A stretch of 56,344 bases of DNA from an uncultured Flammeovirgaceae bacterium (lineage in GTDB: Bacteria > Bacteroidota > Bacteroidia > Cytophagales > Cyclobacteriaceae), in assembly GCA_913045135.1 (NCBI GenBank), contig CAJWQD010000009.1, positions 1 through 56,344 on the forward strand, read 5' to 3'. Shown piece by piece: positions 46,288 through 56,154 of the stretch (positions are counted from its first letter, which is position 1; every line of letters begins with the position of its first letter). Below the pieces are notes generated by a model. That model was not told the origin of the DNA, did no database searches, and was given only the letters and a program-made list of their open reading frames with translations. The position numbers and the translations under genes were made by a program.

Positions 46288-47169
46288 ATGATTATATCCA
46301 TGACGGGTTTTGGTTCTGCTGAAAAAATTACCGAGAAATATTCCTTAAAAATTGAAATCAAGACACTCAATAGTAGGTTTTTTGACCCCTCTTATCGATT
46401 ACCTAATGCATTTTTAAAATGGGAAATAGAAATAAAGTCGCTCCTAGAAAAAGGATTGGGTCGTGGTAAAATTAATTTGGGAATTTATTTTGAGCATAAA
46501 AATTTTGAGCAACTACCCGTTCAGATTAATCAAAAGCTGTTTTATACCTATTACAAACGTCTAGAGCAATTGTCAGGTGAACTCGGTTTAAAAGGGAAAG
46601 TGGCTTTATTTAAGATGGCCATGAGCATGCCTAATGTAGTTGTTCACGAGGAAAGTGCAGAAGAAAATATTTCTTTTGAGGTTTTTAAATTAGTACTTTT
46701 GAAGGGAGTCGCAGATTGTAATAGATTCAGGCTTCAGGAAGGGAAAAACCTACAAAAAGCATTGGTTGCTTCTCATAAAAAAATCAGATATGGACTCAGC
46801 GAAGTAGAAAAACTAGATCCTGGGAGGATCGAAAATTTAAAAAATCGAATTTATCATTCACTTGAAGAAGTCAAGCGGAGGATCCAAGTAGATGAAAATA
46901 GATTTGAGCAAGAATTGATCTACTATATTGAAAAATTAGATCTGACAGAAGAAAAGATAAGATTGGGTAGTCATTTGGACTATTTTATTGATGTGATAAG
47001 TGATGATCAAGGAGTAAGTGGGAAAAAATTAGGATTTCTATGTCAGGAATTGGGTAGAGAAATTAATACCATTGGATCTAAAGCCAATGATGCGGATATT
47101 CAAAGATCAGTAGTGGGAATGAAGGAGGAATTAGAGAAAATTAAAGAGCAAATTCTTAATATTTTATGA
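46288..47169 (+). CDS. YicC/YloC family endoribonuclease
   Basis: A 293-residue YicC-family protein. The opening MIISMTGFGSAEK and the NSRFFDPSYRLP stretch are diagnostic, and the C-terminal DUF1732 region has CQELGREINTIGSKANDADIQ. Members are metal-dependent endoribonucleases acting in RNA turnover. The length is normal. It is 9 bases after the outer-membrane protein gene and 21 before the MazG-like gene. In many bacteria the next gene is gmk; it is not here. Confidence 0.92.
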   Translation: MIISMTGFGSAEKITEKYSLKIEIKTLNSRFFDPSYRLPNAFLKWEIEIKSLLEKGLGRGKINLGIYFEHKNFEQLPVQINQKLFYTYYKRLEQLSGELGLKGKVALFKMAMSMPNVVVHEESAEENISFEVFKLVLLKGVADCNRFRLQEGKNLQKALVASHKKIRYGLSEVEKLDPGRIENLKNRIYHSLEEVKRRIQVDENRFEQELIYYIEKLDLTEEKIRLGSHLDYFIDVISDDQGVSGKKLGFLCQELGREINTIGSKANDADIQRSVVGMKEELEKIKEQILNIL

Positions 47170-47190
47170 ACATTAAATGACCCTAAATTA

Positions 47191-47517
47191 ATGGAAATCA
47201 AAGAGGCTCAAGAAAGAGTTGATTCGTGGATCAATACTACAGGTGTGCGCTATTTCAGCGAACTTACCAATATGGCTATATTGTCAGAGGAGGTTGGGGA
47301 GTTGGCGCGTATTATGGCGAGGAAATATGGTGATCAGTCTTTTAAAAAAACTGATGAGGGTTATGATATGGCAGATGAAATGGCTGATGTTTTATGGGTT
47401 TTGATCTGTTTAGCTAATCAAACAGGGACTGATTTGACTCTGGCATTAGAAAACAACTTTAAAAAGAAAAATTTAAGGGATCATCTCCGTCATAAGAATA
47501 ATCCTAGATTAAAATAA
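47191..47517 (+). CDS. MazG-like nucleotide pyrophosphohydrolase
   Basis: A 108-residue all-alpha NTP pyrophosphohydrolase. The metal-binding ExxE...ExxD pattern is visible in LSEEVGELARIMARKYGDQ and DEMADVLWVLICLANQTG. Such short single-domain MazG/iMazG enzymes hydrolyse non-canonical or excess nucleoside triphosphates to monophosphates. The stop abuts the ATG of the DUF2721 gene with no gap. Confidence 0.88.
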   Translation: MEIKEAQERVDSWINTTGVRYFSELTNMAILSEEVGELARIMARKYGDQSFKKTDEGYDMADEMADVLWVLICLANQTGTDLTLALENNFKKKNLRDHLRHKNNPRLK

Positions 47518-47928
47518 ATGGCTATTTCAATCAATATACCCGCCTTACTTTTTCCCGCGATTTCTTTGTTGCTGTTGGCTTACACTAATCGGTTTTTAGT
47601 AATTGCCCAGATTATCCGAGAATTACACAAGAAATATTTGGAGCATGCCGATAAAATCCTTATCAAGGATCAAATTAAAAATTTAAGAAGAAGATTGACT
47701 TTGATTCGAGACATGCAAATTCTTGGGGTACTCAGTTTTTTCTTTTGTGTATTAAGTATGATTTTTATCTTTTATGGTTGGCTTAATATGGGCAGCTATT
47801 TTTTCGGCTGTTCTTTAATTTTATTGTTGTCCTCTTTGATTTATTCTTTACGTGAGTTGCAAATTTCTACGAAAGCTTTAGATCTTGAATTGTCCAAAAT
47901 GGAATTAGGAAGGCTAACTAGATTTTAA
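47518..47928 (+). CDS. DUF2721 membrane protein
   Basis: A 136-residue protein with three membrane segments (about 7-27, 69-87, 92-110) and a basic cytoplasmic loop (RELHKKYLEHADKILIKDQI...). It matches DUF2721 in size, layout and the opening INIPALLFPAISLLLLAYTNRF. Function unknown. It is the last gene of the plus-strand cluster and overlaps the convergent comB by 11 bases. Confidence 0.82.
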   Translation: MAISINIPALLFPAISLLLLAYTNRFLVIAQIIRELHKKYLEHADKILIKDQIKNLRRRLTLIRDMQILGVLSFFFCVLSMIFIFYGWLNMGSYFFGCSLILLLSSLIYSLRELQISTKALDLELSKMELGRLTRF

Positions 47929-48628
47929 TAATTTTCGAACCTTTTAGTTTGCCATTTAGGTTTAGATATTTGTCTACTTGAAGACAAAAATCAAGATCTT
48001 TATTTATTCCAAGTTTTCTAAGTCGTTCAGCATGGTCAGATTTTAATGCTGTTTGCAGTAAGGAGTTAATGTTTTGGCTATATAAAGCTAGTGCCATTTT
48101 AGCAGAATCATTAATGGCGAGATAGCCATGACCGATCAATTTATGTCCCAACGCCCCAGCGTATAAGGTATCTTCTATATTGGGTGCTTCCCTCCAGCCT
48201 GCACAATTAATGACCACAGGTAAGTTTTGATCAATTAAATAGTCCATTGTAGATGTAAGATTTAAAAATGAGCCAATGATTACTTGATCTGCATTTTTTG
48301 ACTTTTCCACGGCTATCGTACCGTTAGTTGTAGATATAGCTACCTCTTTCCCAGAGACTTTCCCCAAATAGTCAAAAGGTGAATTTCCTAGATCAAATCC
48401 CTTGATTTTGATTCCTTCACGTTCTCCTGCAGTTAGCATTCCTTGACTTCCTAATTTTAAGCATTCGTCAACGGTACTAACTGGATAAATAGCAGTGATA
48501 TTTTCCGATAAGGCGGTAATCATACATGAAGTTGCCCGAAATATGTCTACCACAATGGCAATTTTTCCTTCGAGAACATGTTGATTGATTAATTTAGGAG
48601 TGAGGCAAACCTCGATTGTTAAGGGCAT
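47918..48628 (-). CDS. comB: 2-phosphosulfolactate phosphatase-like protein
   Basis: A 236-residue ComB-family protein. The conserved stretches are VVDIFRATSCMITAL, TAGEREGIKIKGFDLGNSP and STTNGTIAVEKS. ComB removes phosphate from 2-phosphosulfolactate in coenzyme M synthesis in archaea; in bacteria such as this one the physiological substrate is uncertain. It is the last gene of the minus-strand cluster, 4 bases after gcvT. Confidence 0.87.
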   Translation of the reverse strand: MPLTIEVCLTPKLINQHVLEGKIAIVVDIFRATSCMITALSENITAIYPVSTVDECLKLGSQGMLTAGEREGIKIKGFDLGNSPFDYLGKVSGKEVAISTTNGTIAVEKSKNADQVIIGSFLNLTSTMDYLIDQNLPVVINCAGWREAPNIEDTLYAGALGHKLIGHGYLAINDSAKMALALYSQNINSLLQTALKSDHAERLRKLGINKDLDFCLQVDKYLNLNGKLKGSKIIKI

Positions 48629-48632
48629 AGGT

Positions 48633-49715
48633 TTAGAAAAAAGGAGTCTTACAGATGTTGGCAGATATTTTTTTGTTTCGAATTTTGATCAAAATATTCG
48701 TTCCTATTTGATGGTTACCTACAAGGACATAACCCATTCCAATGCCTTTATTTAAACTTGGACTCATGGTGCCTGAAGTGACCTTACCAATGATAATACC
48801 TTCTGAATTCATAATTGGGTAATCATGTCTGGGGATGCCCTTACCATTAATTTCAAATGCAATTAATTTTTTCTGAACTCCATTTTCTTTCTGTAAAGCG
48901 AGCTCTTTGCAATTAATAAAGGATTTTGAAAATTTTGTAATCCACCCCAGACCCGCTTCAAGTGGCGAGGTTTTATCATCAATGTCGTTTCCGTATAAGC
49001 AATATCCCATTTCTAGTCTTAAGGTATCCCGTGCACCCAAACCTATAGGCCTGATATCATAATGTGCCCCTGCAATAAACACTTTGTTCCATAATGATTC
49101 CGCCTTTTCATTTTTCACGTATAATTCGAAACCACCTGCGCCTGTGTATCCTGTTGCTGAGATGATGACTTCCTTTATTCCGGCTAGGGTACCCTCATGA
49201 AAGTGATAAGATTTGATCTTTGATAAATCAATTTCTGTAATGGATTGTAATACGTTTAATGCTTTGGGTCCCTGAACTGCAAAGAGGCAATAATCCATAG
49301 AAACATTTGTCAAAGAGGCCTTCATGTCATTGTTTTCTGAAATCCAAAGCCAATCTTTTTCAATATTGGAAGCGTTAACGACCAATAAATATTTTTCTGC
49401 ATTGAACTTATAAACAATCAAGTCATCCACGATTCCTCCCTCATTATTGGGGAAATAAGAGTATTGTGCCTGACCACCAACGAGTTTAGCCGCGTCATTA
49501 CTCGTTACTTTTTGAATCAGCTCTAAGGCATGGGGCCCTTCGACTAAAAATTCTCCCATATGCGATACATCAAATATGCCGACACTATTTCTCACTGCTA
49601 AATGTTCTTCCTTATCCGAACTATATCTGACTGGCATTTCAAACCCACCAAAGGGAATGATTTTGGCACCAAGTGACTCGTGGACATGATGTAACGGAAT
49701 ACGAATGTTTTCCAT
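48633..49715 (-). CDS. gcvT: Glycine cleavage system aminomethyltransferase
   Basis: A 360-residue T protein of the glycine cleavage system, which transfers the methylene group from the H-protein lipoyl arm to tetrahydrofolate and releases ammonia. Family features are [45 protein letters not shown] and [20 protein letters not shown]. Full length. gcvH and gcvP are not in the window. It lies between xth (9 bases upstream) and comB (4 bases downstream). Confidence 0.95.
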   Translation of the reverse strand: MENIRIPLHHVHESLGAKIIPFGGFEMPVRYSSDKEEHLAVRNSVGIFDVSHMGEFLVEGPHALELIQKVTSNDAAKLVGGQAQYSYFPNNEGGIVDDLIVYKFNAEKYLLVVNASNIEKDWLWISENNDMKASLTNVSMDYCLFAVQGPKALNVLQSITEIDLSKIKSYHFHEGTLAGIKEVIISATGYTGAGGFELYVKNEKAESLWNKVFIAGAHYDIRPIGLGARDTLRLEMGYCLYGNDIDDKTSPLEAGLGWITKFSKSFINCKELALQKENGVQKKLIAFEINGKGIPRHDYPIMNSEGIIIGKVTSGTMSPSLNKGIGMGYVLVGNHQIGTNILIKIRNKKISANICKTPFF

Positions 49716-49724
49716 AGATCTATC

Positions 49725-50501
49725 TTAGACAGTGATTTTAAGTCCTACGGGGCAGTGATCTGAGCCCATTATTTCATTATAAATTAATGCATCATCAAGC
49801 CGTCTTTCAAGGGCTGTAGAAGCTAAAAAATAGTCTATTCTCCATCCTACATTTCTTGTTCTTGATTGAAACCGGTAATTCCACCAGCTGTACTTAACTT
49901 CTTTGGGATGATATTTCCTAAATGTATCTAGGTATCCAGAACTTAATAAGCTTTCCAAACCGTCAATTTCTTTTTGAGTATATCCACTTGACACATTATA
50001 ATTGGGTTTAGGCCTTGCAATATCAATTTCCTTATTCGCTACGTTTAAATCTCCGCAAATAACCACGGGTTTGGTTTGTTCCAAACTTAAAATGTATTTT
50101 TTAAATTCTTTATCCCATGTCGTTCGATAATCTAATCTTTTTAAACCTTCACCTGAATTGGGAGTATAAACGGTGACTAAAAAATAGGAGATATACTCTG
50201 CAGTGATGACACGGCCTTCTTGATCATGGTCCTCAATTCCTATGTCAAAAATTACCTTTAATGGTTTTTTTTTCGACAAAATCGCTGTTCCAGAATATCC
50301 CTTTCTTGCTTTAGATGAGTTGGTATATATATAATAACCCTCAATTACCGAAAATGCTTTTCGAGCATCTTCAGGCTGTGCCTTTATTTCTTGAAGGCAC
50401 AGTACATCTGGGTTTAATGAATTAAGATCTTTGAGAAAATCTTTTTTCATGATAGCACGAATACCATTAACATTCCAAGAAACAAGATGGGTAATTGCCA
50501 T
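49725..50501 (-). CDS. xth: Exodeoxyribonuclease III
   Basis: A 258-residue AP endonuclease/exonuclease III. The motifs are SWNVNGIRA (Asn and near Asp ligands), VLCLQEIKA (metal Glu), GDLNVANKEIDIARPKPN (catalytic Asp/Asn), NVGWRIDYFL and GSDHCPVGL (Asp-His pair). It cuts DNA at abasic sites in base-excision repair. The TxGW(R)IDY motif is standard. It follows rnhB after a 27-base gap. Confidence 0.94.
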   Translation of the reverse strand: MAITHLVSWNVNGIRAIMKKDFLKDLNSLNPDVLCLQEIKAQPEDARKAFSVIEGYYIYTNSSKARKGYSGTAILSKKKPLKVIFDIGIEDHDQEGRVITAEYISYFLVTVYTPNSGEGLKRLDYRTTWDKEFKKYILSLEQTKPVVICGDLNVANKEIDIARPKPNYNVSSGYTQKEIDGLESLLSSGYLDTFRKYHPKEVKYSWWNYRFQSRTRNVGWRIDYFLASTALERRLDDALIYNEIMGSDHCPVGLKITV

Positions 50502-50528
50502 AAAGGCTAAATTAAATAGACCTTATGA

Positions 50529-51110
50529 TTATTTAGGCAGAAGTTGAAATGTTTTTCTGTGGTAGAGCGTAGTACCATGTCGTTGTATACCTTGTCGATG
50601 GGCAATGGTTGGATAGCCCACGTTAGTTTCCCAACCGTAATGAGGATATTTTTTACCCAAATCGCGCATGAGTTGATCACGGTAAATTTTAGCAAGGACT
50701 GAGGCAGCGGCTATTGATGCGAATTTTGAATCACCTTTTATCATACATTGGTAAGGCACAGAATTATGAGGAGTATACCGATTGCCATCAATGAGAAGGA
50801 GTTCGGGTTTAATTTTTAATTTATCTATGGCCCTTTGCATAGCTAAAAATGATGCATTGAGAACATTAATTTCATCAATTTCTTTGGGAGAAACCTCTCC
50901 AATACCATAAGCTAATGCTACATTTTCTATTTCTATTTTGAGTAATTCACGTTGAGAGCGACAAAGTTTTTTTGAATCAGTGAGGAAATTATGCTTGAAA
51001 TATTTAGGTAAGATGACAGCGGCCGCAACTACGGGACCTGCTAAACAGCCTCTCCCTACCTCATCACAGCCAGCTTCAGTTTTTTTTACATCAAAATATG
51101 ATTTGAGCAT
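50529..51110 (-). CDS. rnhB: Ribonuclease HII
   Basis: A 193-residue RNase HII, removing single ribonucleotides and RNA from RNA-DNA hybrids. The active site Asp16-Glu17 lies in GCDEVGRGCLAGPVVAAAVI, with the later Asp in LLIDGN and the fourth acidic residue in AKIYRDQLM. The ATG at 51110 is chosen because it gives the normal N-terminus MLKSYFDVKK and avoids overlap with the upstream gene's stop at 51127; an in-frame ATG at 51173 exists but would overlap that gene by 47 bases. Confidence 0.94.
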   Translation of the reverse strand: MLKSYFDVKKTEAGCDEVGRGCLAGPVVAAAVILPKYFKHNFLTDSKKLCRSQRELLKIEIENVALAYGIGEVSPKEIDEINVLNASFLAMQRAIDKLKIKPELLLIDGNRYTPHNSVPYQCMIKGDSKFASIAAASVLAKIYRDQLMRDLGKKYPHYGWETNVGYPTIAHRQGIQRHGTTLYHRKTFQLLPK

Positions 51111-51126
51111 GATGCTTAAATATCCC

Positions 51127-54100
51127 TTAATGAACGAGTACTTTTTTAATTTGATTAAAACCTTGTGCTTCAAGGGAAACCAAATAAATACCAGCTTTCA
51201 AATCACCTCTTTCAAATAAAATTCTTTTTGTTTCGGGAGTTATTAGTTGGGTTCGTATCACTTTACCTTGCAGGTCTAAAATTTTGATCAACCCTTTTGT
51301 ATTAATTTGTAAATTTATTTTTATAAAATCTGTTATTGGATTAGGATATATCTCCCAATCCACCTCCTTGTCTTTTTTAGTCATTAGGGGTGCTTCCTGA
51401 ATAACTAAGTCATCTATGACCCATCCCCAAGCCTGTACTCCAGGATCGGAGAAGAGTCTGAATCGAATTAGAATCTCATCACCGGGGTTAAAAGATTCGA
51501 GTATATTAATCGTTCTTTCTTTGTACATACTGGGGTCACCATTTGCTTGGCCGTTGTATGCGGAAAGCCATTCCTTATCTGAGTCAGAATCATAACCATC
51601 AAGCAGAGGAGTCCAATTAATTCCGTCTATAGATCCTTCTAAAATGACATAATCCCAAAATTCCTCATCCCCATAAGCTGTATTTGCTTGCCCTGTCTCA
51701 ACAATAACAATTTCTTTGAATTCGATTGTAGCATCAGTTTCCCGAACTTGTATAGGTGTTTTTAAAACAGCAACAAGTTCTTTCGAAGCCGGATAATCAT
51801 GTCTTGAATGCAGAGCAATATTTGAGAATCCTGGTTGATAGCCAATACTGAATCCATCAGTCGCAACGTCGGAAGAATTTGAAAAATCGGTACTATATGA
51901 TATCTTTGGGTCAAATACCTCATACATTAGGAATTCAGATTCTATTGATTCGTAGCTAGATCCATTTCTGTATGCCACAGTATGGAAAGATTTTTTCCCA
52001 TTTAAATTGAGATTATTTATCGTGAAGCTCACTGGTCCCATAGTTTGTTCTTGATCAGAATAAATTATTTCGTCATCCACAAAAATATGTGTTGAATCAA
52101 AAAGGTCGGAATAAATTAACTTGAGAGTAGTTTTACCGGTTAAATCAATATCAACCTGTACAACGTTGGGAGCAAAAACAATTTCTCGTTCGACTTCAGG
52201 CACGGTTACGGACCATATGCCCCTACCATATGTAGCAATTATGATTTGATCATCTTGGATTTTCATATCTAATACTTTTACCATAGGAAGATTAGAGTTG
52301 ATTAAATTCCATGAATCTCCTCCATTCAATGATTCGACAATACCAATTTCAGTTGCTACCCACATGTGGCTAGGATCATTTGGAAAACATATTAATCCCT
52401 CTACAACTGTGTTTGGGAACCCTTTATTACTAGATCCACTTTCAAGGTCAAATCCTGTTATATCCACCCAAGTTTTTCCAAGATCTCTTGTTTTAAGCAC
52501 TTTTGGTAAACCATCAATGCCAAATTGAGCAAATGCTGTACTATCTTCGGTTGGATGGGTATTAATTGCTATGACAGGACCCATATTCGGAATTTCTGAG
52601 TAAGTTTCTGTTGAAGTGAATGTTAGGCCACCATCTGTGGAAACAAAAACTCTCGTATTTTCACTCATATAATTAGCGGCCCAAATTATATTAGCGTTCG
52701 CCTCAGAAACTTCTAAATCGGTATAGTTACTTGACATCCAATACTCTGATTCGATGGGTGTTAAGTTCCAATTTTCACCAAAGTTGTTGGACTTATAAAC
52801 TCCATAGGCCCCAACTGCATAAATACGATCTGGGTAAGATCTAGAATTTGCCAGCCTAGATAAAAAAGGGCCATCTTCTCCGATTCCACTTGAAGCACTA
52901 CTCCATGTTTGTCCACCGTCAGAGGAAGAATAAAAGCCATTGCGATATTGCGAGCCTATAACTTTTTTAGGATCGCGATTGTTCCATAGTGCTTCAAATC
53001 CATCGCCAGCAATAACATGCCCATACGCTGAGCTGGCATTGGAAGAACTTCCTTTTGGGGAGAGATAAGTACCTTGATCTTGCATGCCACCTATATATCG
53101 GTCTTCCCCAGGCATTTTATCAGCAGCATAAAATTGCGTTGTATTGAACCCGGTACTTACAAAATCAAAACTCATATCCTCACGTCCTGGTTTTTTTGAT
53201 AATCTTGATAAATAAATGCCGCCATCATTGGTACTTAAAAGGTTAAACGTTTGATCAGAGGAATTAATATTGAGCGCATGTAGGCTGTGATGATCTGGAT
53301 GAATGGCATTTTCTCCGTCAGCAGGTTTGTCATAAATTAAAGAATTATTTCCATCAAATTGGCGGTAAGCATCAGATATATTGAAAGTCTCTCGAACAAT
53401 TGTTTCTTTATTAAAATAGCCTATTTCAATCTTAGCAATAGGGAGTTCTAAAGGATCGAAGGTATAATTCTCTGTCCCTACAGGCCATAAAAAATACATC
53501 TGCTGAAAAGTCTGTCCACCATTTATTGCAATATTACTGTCTGGAGACTCATTGTAATCTATCAAATGAATGAAGAGGTATTCTCTGGAATGAAGGCTAC
53601 TTTCTGTGGATGTATTCATAGGAATTAAATTCCAATTTCCATCTTCTTGCTGGTCTCTGAAGGAAACCATAAGTTGTTTCTCATTATTAACGTCCCAAAC
53701 TTGGAAAGGGACTTCTACATAATCTTCATATTTGTAATTAGAATCATTCACACCTGACCCTGCACCATTCACAGTAAATCGGTGAGCTTTCTGTGTACCT
53801 TGATCGAAACGTATTTCAATATTTTCTAGGTTAGCTAAGTCAATCTCGCCAATATCCATAATTCCAGCACCGTAATCACCTCCAAAGTCAATAAAATTCA
53901 AAAAATCTTCGGTATTACTCTTTCTCAATTCCAAATTTTTCACAGTTCTAATAGAATCGGTCAAAGTAAATTCCCATATATTGACACCTCCAATGTATAC
54001 TTTATCCGCATTGAAAGGATGTGCAAGAACCGAATTATCATAGCTACCCTGAATTAGAAAATTAAAATTTTGTGAACTGTTTAATTCTCCTACAAAAAAC

Positions 54101-55155
54101 CAATTCTCTGCTCCATCTTTTGAAACATATAATCGACCATTTTCTTCGGATGCCCAAATAATTTTAGAATTTACAGGAGATATTCCAAGTTCAATTCGAC
54201 CAGGATTGAATGGTAAGCCTATACTTTTATTTGACCAATTCTTCCCACCATTAATTGATTTGTAAACACCCCTTCCACTTATTGCCGCATACTGTATATT
54301 CCAGTTTGTGGGATCATTCAAAACCATATCTACAACATCGCCATTTGTTAATAATAGTGATTCCGACCACGAAAAACCACCATCCAGTGATTTGTATATT
54401 CCAGATTTTACCGATTTTTGTGACCACTTACTACTTGTACCGCTAACTACAATTTCATCCTTATTTCCTGGGTTAATAATTATTCTACCAATCTGCTGCG
54501 CCGCAGGAATTTCATCAGGACTAATTATTTGAAACCAATCTTGGCCATGATTCGTTGATTTGAATAATCCTAAACCATTTATATCACCTCCGCCATATTG
54601 TTCTCCTGTCCCAGCGAAGATGACATCAGGGTTAGAAGGAGATTGCGCTAATGCATTAGTGCCAAGGTTTGGAAGACCTTCTGAGGAGGTTTCCCAAGAA
54701 CTGCCCCCATTGATCGTTTTCCAAATTCCTCCTGATGCCGCTCCAGCAAACCATGTATTTTGTGAAGCGTCACTTGCATCCACGAAGAAGGCCCTTGTTC
54801 TCCCAGAAATGTTTCCAGGCCCACGTTCAACAAAAAAATATTCGATTTCTTGTCGTGCACTCTGATTTCTCTCCTGTAATTTTTTAAACTCTTTTAATTG
54901 ATAACCACCTTCATAAGTTGGACCGTCTTGCCCATAACCCGTTTTCATAAGTTTTTGTAATTCAGTGTGTTTGTTAGGGTACCCCATTCGAATACGTTCC
55001 TTTTTTTCTTTTTTCTCCCGATTTATTACTAATTGTAACCGTTGCTCAGGCTTCAAGAGATTAGGAGTAATATCTGTCTGGGGGCTTTTTTTTAAGTGAA
55101 ATAGTAATAAGACACACAATAAACTAACACTAAAAACAAAAAAATATTTTTTCAT
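51127..55155 (-). CDS. Sortilin/BNR-repeat protein with T9SS sorting domain
   Basis: A 1342-residue surface or secreted protein. An N-terminal hydrophobic segment (3-19) is followed by a basic coil (40-60). BNR/Asp-box repeats (SxDxGxxW, for example SLDGGFSW, SINGGKNW, SSDGGQTW, STDGGLTF) build sortilin (VPS10)-like propellers at about 100-330 and 590-890. A calycin/MAM-like module follows, and the last 75 residues (DWEIYPNPITDFIKINL ... KAGIYLVSLE) are a type A T9SS sorting domain. It is therefore expected to be exported by the Sov translocon and processed by PorU/PorV. It is the first gene of the rnhB-xth-gcvT-comB run (16-base gap). Ligand unknown. Confidence 0.88.
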   Translation of the reverse strand: MKKYFFVFSVSLLCVLLLFHLKKSPQTDITPNLLKPEQRLQLVINREKKEKKERIRMGYPNKHTELQKLMKTGYGQDGPTYEGGYQLKEFKKLQERNQSARQEIEYFFVERGPGNISGRTRAFFVDASDASQNTWFAGAASGGIWKTINGGSSWETSSEGLPNLGTNALAQSPSNPDVIFAGTGEQYGGGDINGLGLFKSTNHGQDWFQIISPDEIPAAQQIGRIIINPGNKDEIVVSGTSSKWSQKSVKSGIYKSLDGGFSWSESLLLTNGDVVDMVLNDPTNWNIQYAAISGRGVYKSINGGKNWSNKSIGLPFNPGRIELGISPVNSKIIWASEENGRLYVSKDGAENWFFVGELNSSQNFNFLIQGSYDNSVLAHPFNADKVYIGGVNIWEFTLTDSIRTVKNLELRKSNTEDFLNFIDFGGDYGAGIMDIGEIDLANLENIEIRFDQGTQKAHRFTVNGAGSGVNDSNYKYEDYVEVPFQVWDVNNEKQLMVSFRDQQEDGNWNLIPMNTSTESSLHSREYLFIHLIDYNESPDSNIAINGGQTFQQMYFLWPVGTENYTFDPLELPIAKIEIGYFNKETIVRETFNISDAYRQFDGNNSLIYDKPADGENAIHPDHHSLHALNINSSDQTFNLLSTNDGGIYLSRLSKKPGREDMSFDFVSTGFNTTQFYAADKMPGEDRYIGGMQDQGTYLSPKGSSSNASSAYGHVIAGDGFEALWNNRDPKKVIGSQYRNGFYSSSDGGQTWSSASSGIGEDGPFLSRLANSRSYPDRIYAVGAYGVYKSNNFGENWNLTPIESEYWMSSNYTDLEVSEANANIIWAANYMSENTRVFVSTDGGLTFTSTETYSEIPNMGPVIAINTHPTEDSTAFAQFGIDGLPKVLKTRDLGKTWVDITGFDLESGSSNKGFPNTVVEGLICFPNDPSHMWVATEIGIVESLNGGDSWNLINSNLPMVKVLDMKIQDDQIIIATYGRGIWSVTVPEVEREIVFAPNVVQVDIDLTGKTTLKLIYSDLFDSTHIFVDDEIIYSDQEQTMGPVSFTINNLNLNGKKSFHTVAYRNGSSYESIESEFLMYEVFDPKISYSTDFSNSSDVATDGFSIGYQPGFSNIALHSRHDYPASKELVAVLKTPIQVRETDATIEFKEIVIVETGQANTAYGDEEFWDYVILEGSIDGINWTPLLDGYDSDSDKEWLSAYNGQANGDPSMYKERTINILESFNPGDEILIRFRLFSDPGVQAWGWVIDDLVIQEAPLMTKKDKEVDWEIYPNPITDFIKINLQINTKGLIKILDLQGKVIRTQLITPETKRILFERGDLKAGIYLVSLEAQGFNQIKKVLVH

Positions 55156-56154
55156 TGGTTTACATTAACATAAAGTTAAACATCAATTCTTGAAAAAAAC
55201 TGCACAATAAGTGGGTTGATTCAAGATGATTTTATGGTAGGTTTGTAAACTTATCTTGACTACACAATACAAATGTGAAGCAACATAAGTTCATAAGTTT
55301 AAAGGTAAATTCCGTTTAGTTGATGGGAATATAGCGTTTATTTAAATACACTTGTGTTTATAACTTAAAAAATTTCTTTCTAAATGTCAAGGAACAAAGA
55401 AAAACTCTGAAGTCAAATAGTTAAAATATTTTACAAATAAGAACTAAGCTTTAATTGATTTGCCAGTTTTGGAGGAACCTAATGAAAAGTGAGCTAAAAG
55501 CCCTCTTTTTCTAAATTTTGAAGAGCGATTTTATAATGTATTTTATGGGGATGTATTAATTTATGATCGCCTTTGAATATTAAAAAAAACTGCAATAAAT
55601 GAATAATATGTGAATTTATTTGAGTATTTAATGATGTTAATTATATCTGTTGATGATGATTCAAAGTCTAGTCTGGAAGTAGCAAGAGCATTATATTTTA
55701 ATGTACATTTTTGAAAATTCTTAGAGTGAAGATTATTTGGATCAAGATTTATTAATTTTTAACGCTAAGGAGAGATTTTGGAAGAATATCAAATTTTGGC
55801 TCTCTGCTTTAAGAAACTATTGAAAGTACAGCTTTCAAATTACATCTGTGATAAATTAGGTTACCTTTATTTGACCTAAATACTTACTTTTGATGCTATT
55901 AAATTTCCTGAATCTGAAGATTGACGACAAAAAAACTATCTTATAAAATTAAAAAATGTTTAGACAGCTATGTCATAATCAGCTTAGGTCTTAAAGGAGC
56001 GTTGAAGTTGTTAGTGGAATTTTCATTTTTAGTTCAAGCATTTAGTAGAACGATTTGTTTGAAAGTCTCAATTATGCGTTAATGAGCAAGTAAAACTTAT
56101 AATTAATTTCTCATTAAATTACTTAGTTTCGTTGTTTATGGACTGAAAATAGTC
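55156..56154. other. 1-kb gene-free region
   Basis: AT-rich DNA between divergent genes. No frame of convincing content is present on either strand. A 36-residue plus-strand scrap without a start codon (around 55725-55820, including ERFWKNIKFWLSALRNY) suggests a decayed gene. The promoters of the sortilin-like and MATE genes must lie at its two ends. Confidence 0.5.

Noticed and set aside
54560-54865. 101-codon plus-strand frame opposite the sortilin-like gene
   Set aside because: Antisense shadow of BNR repeat coding sequence.
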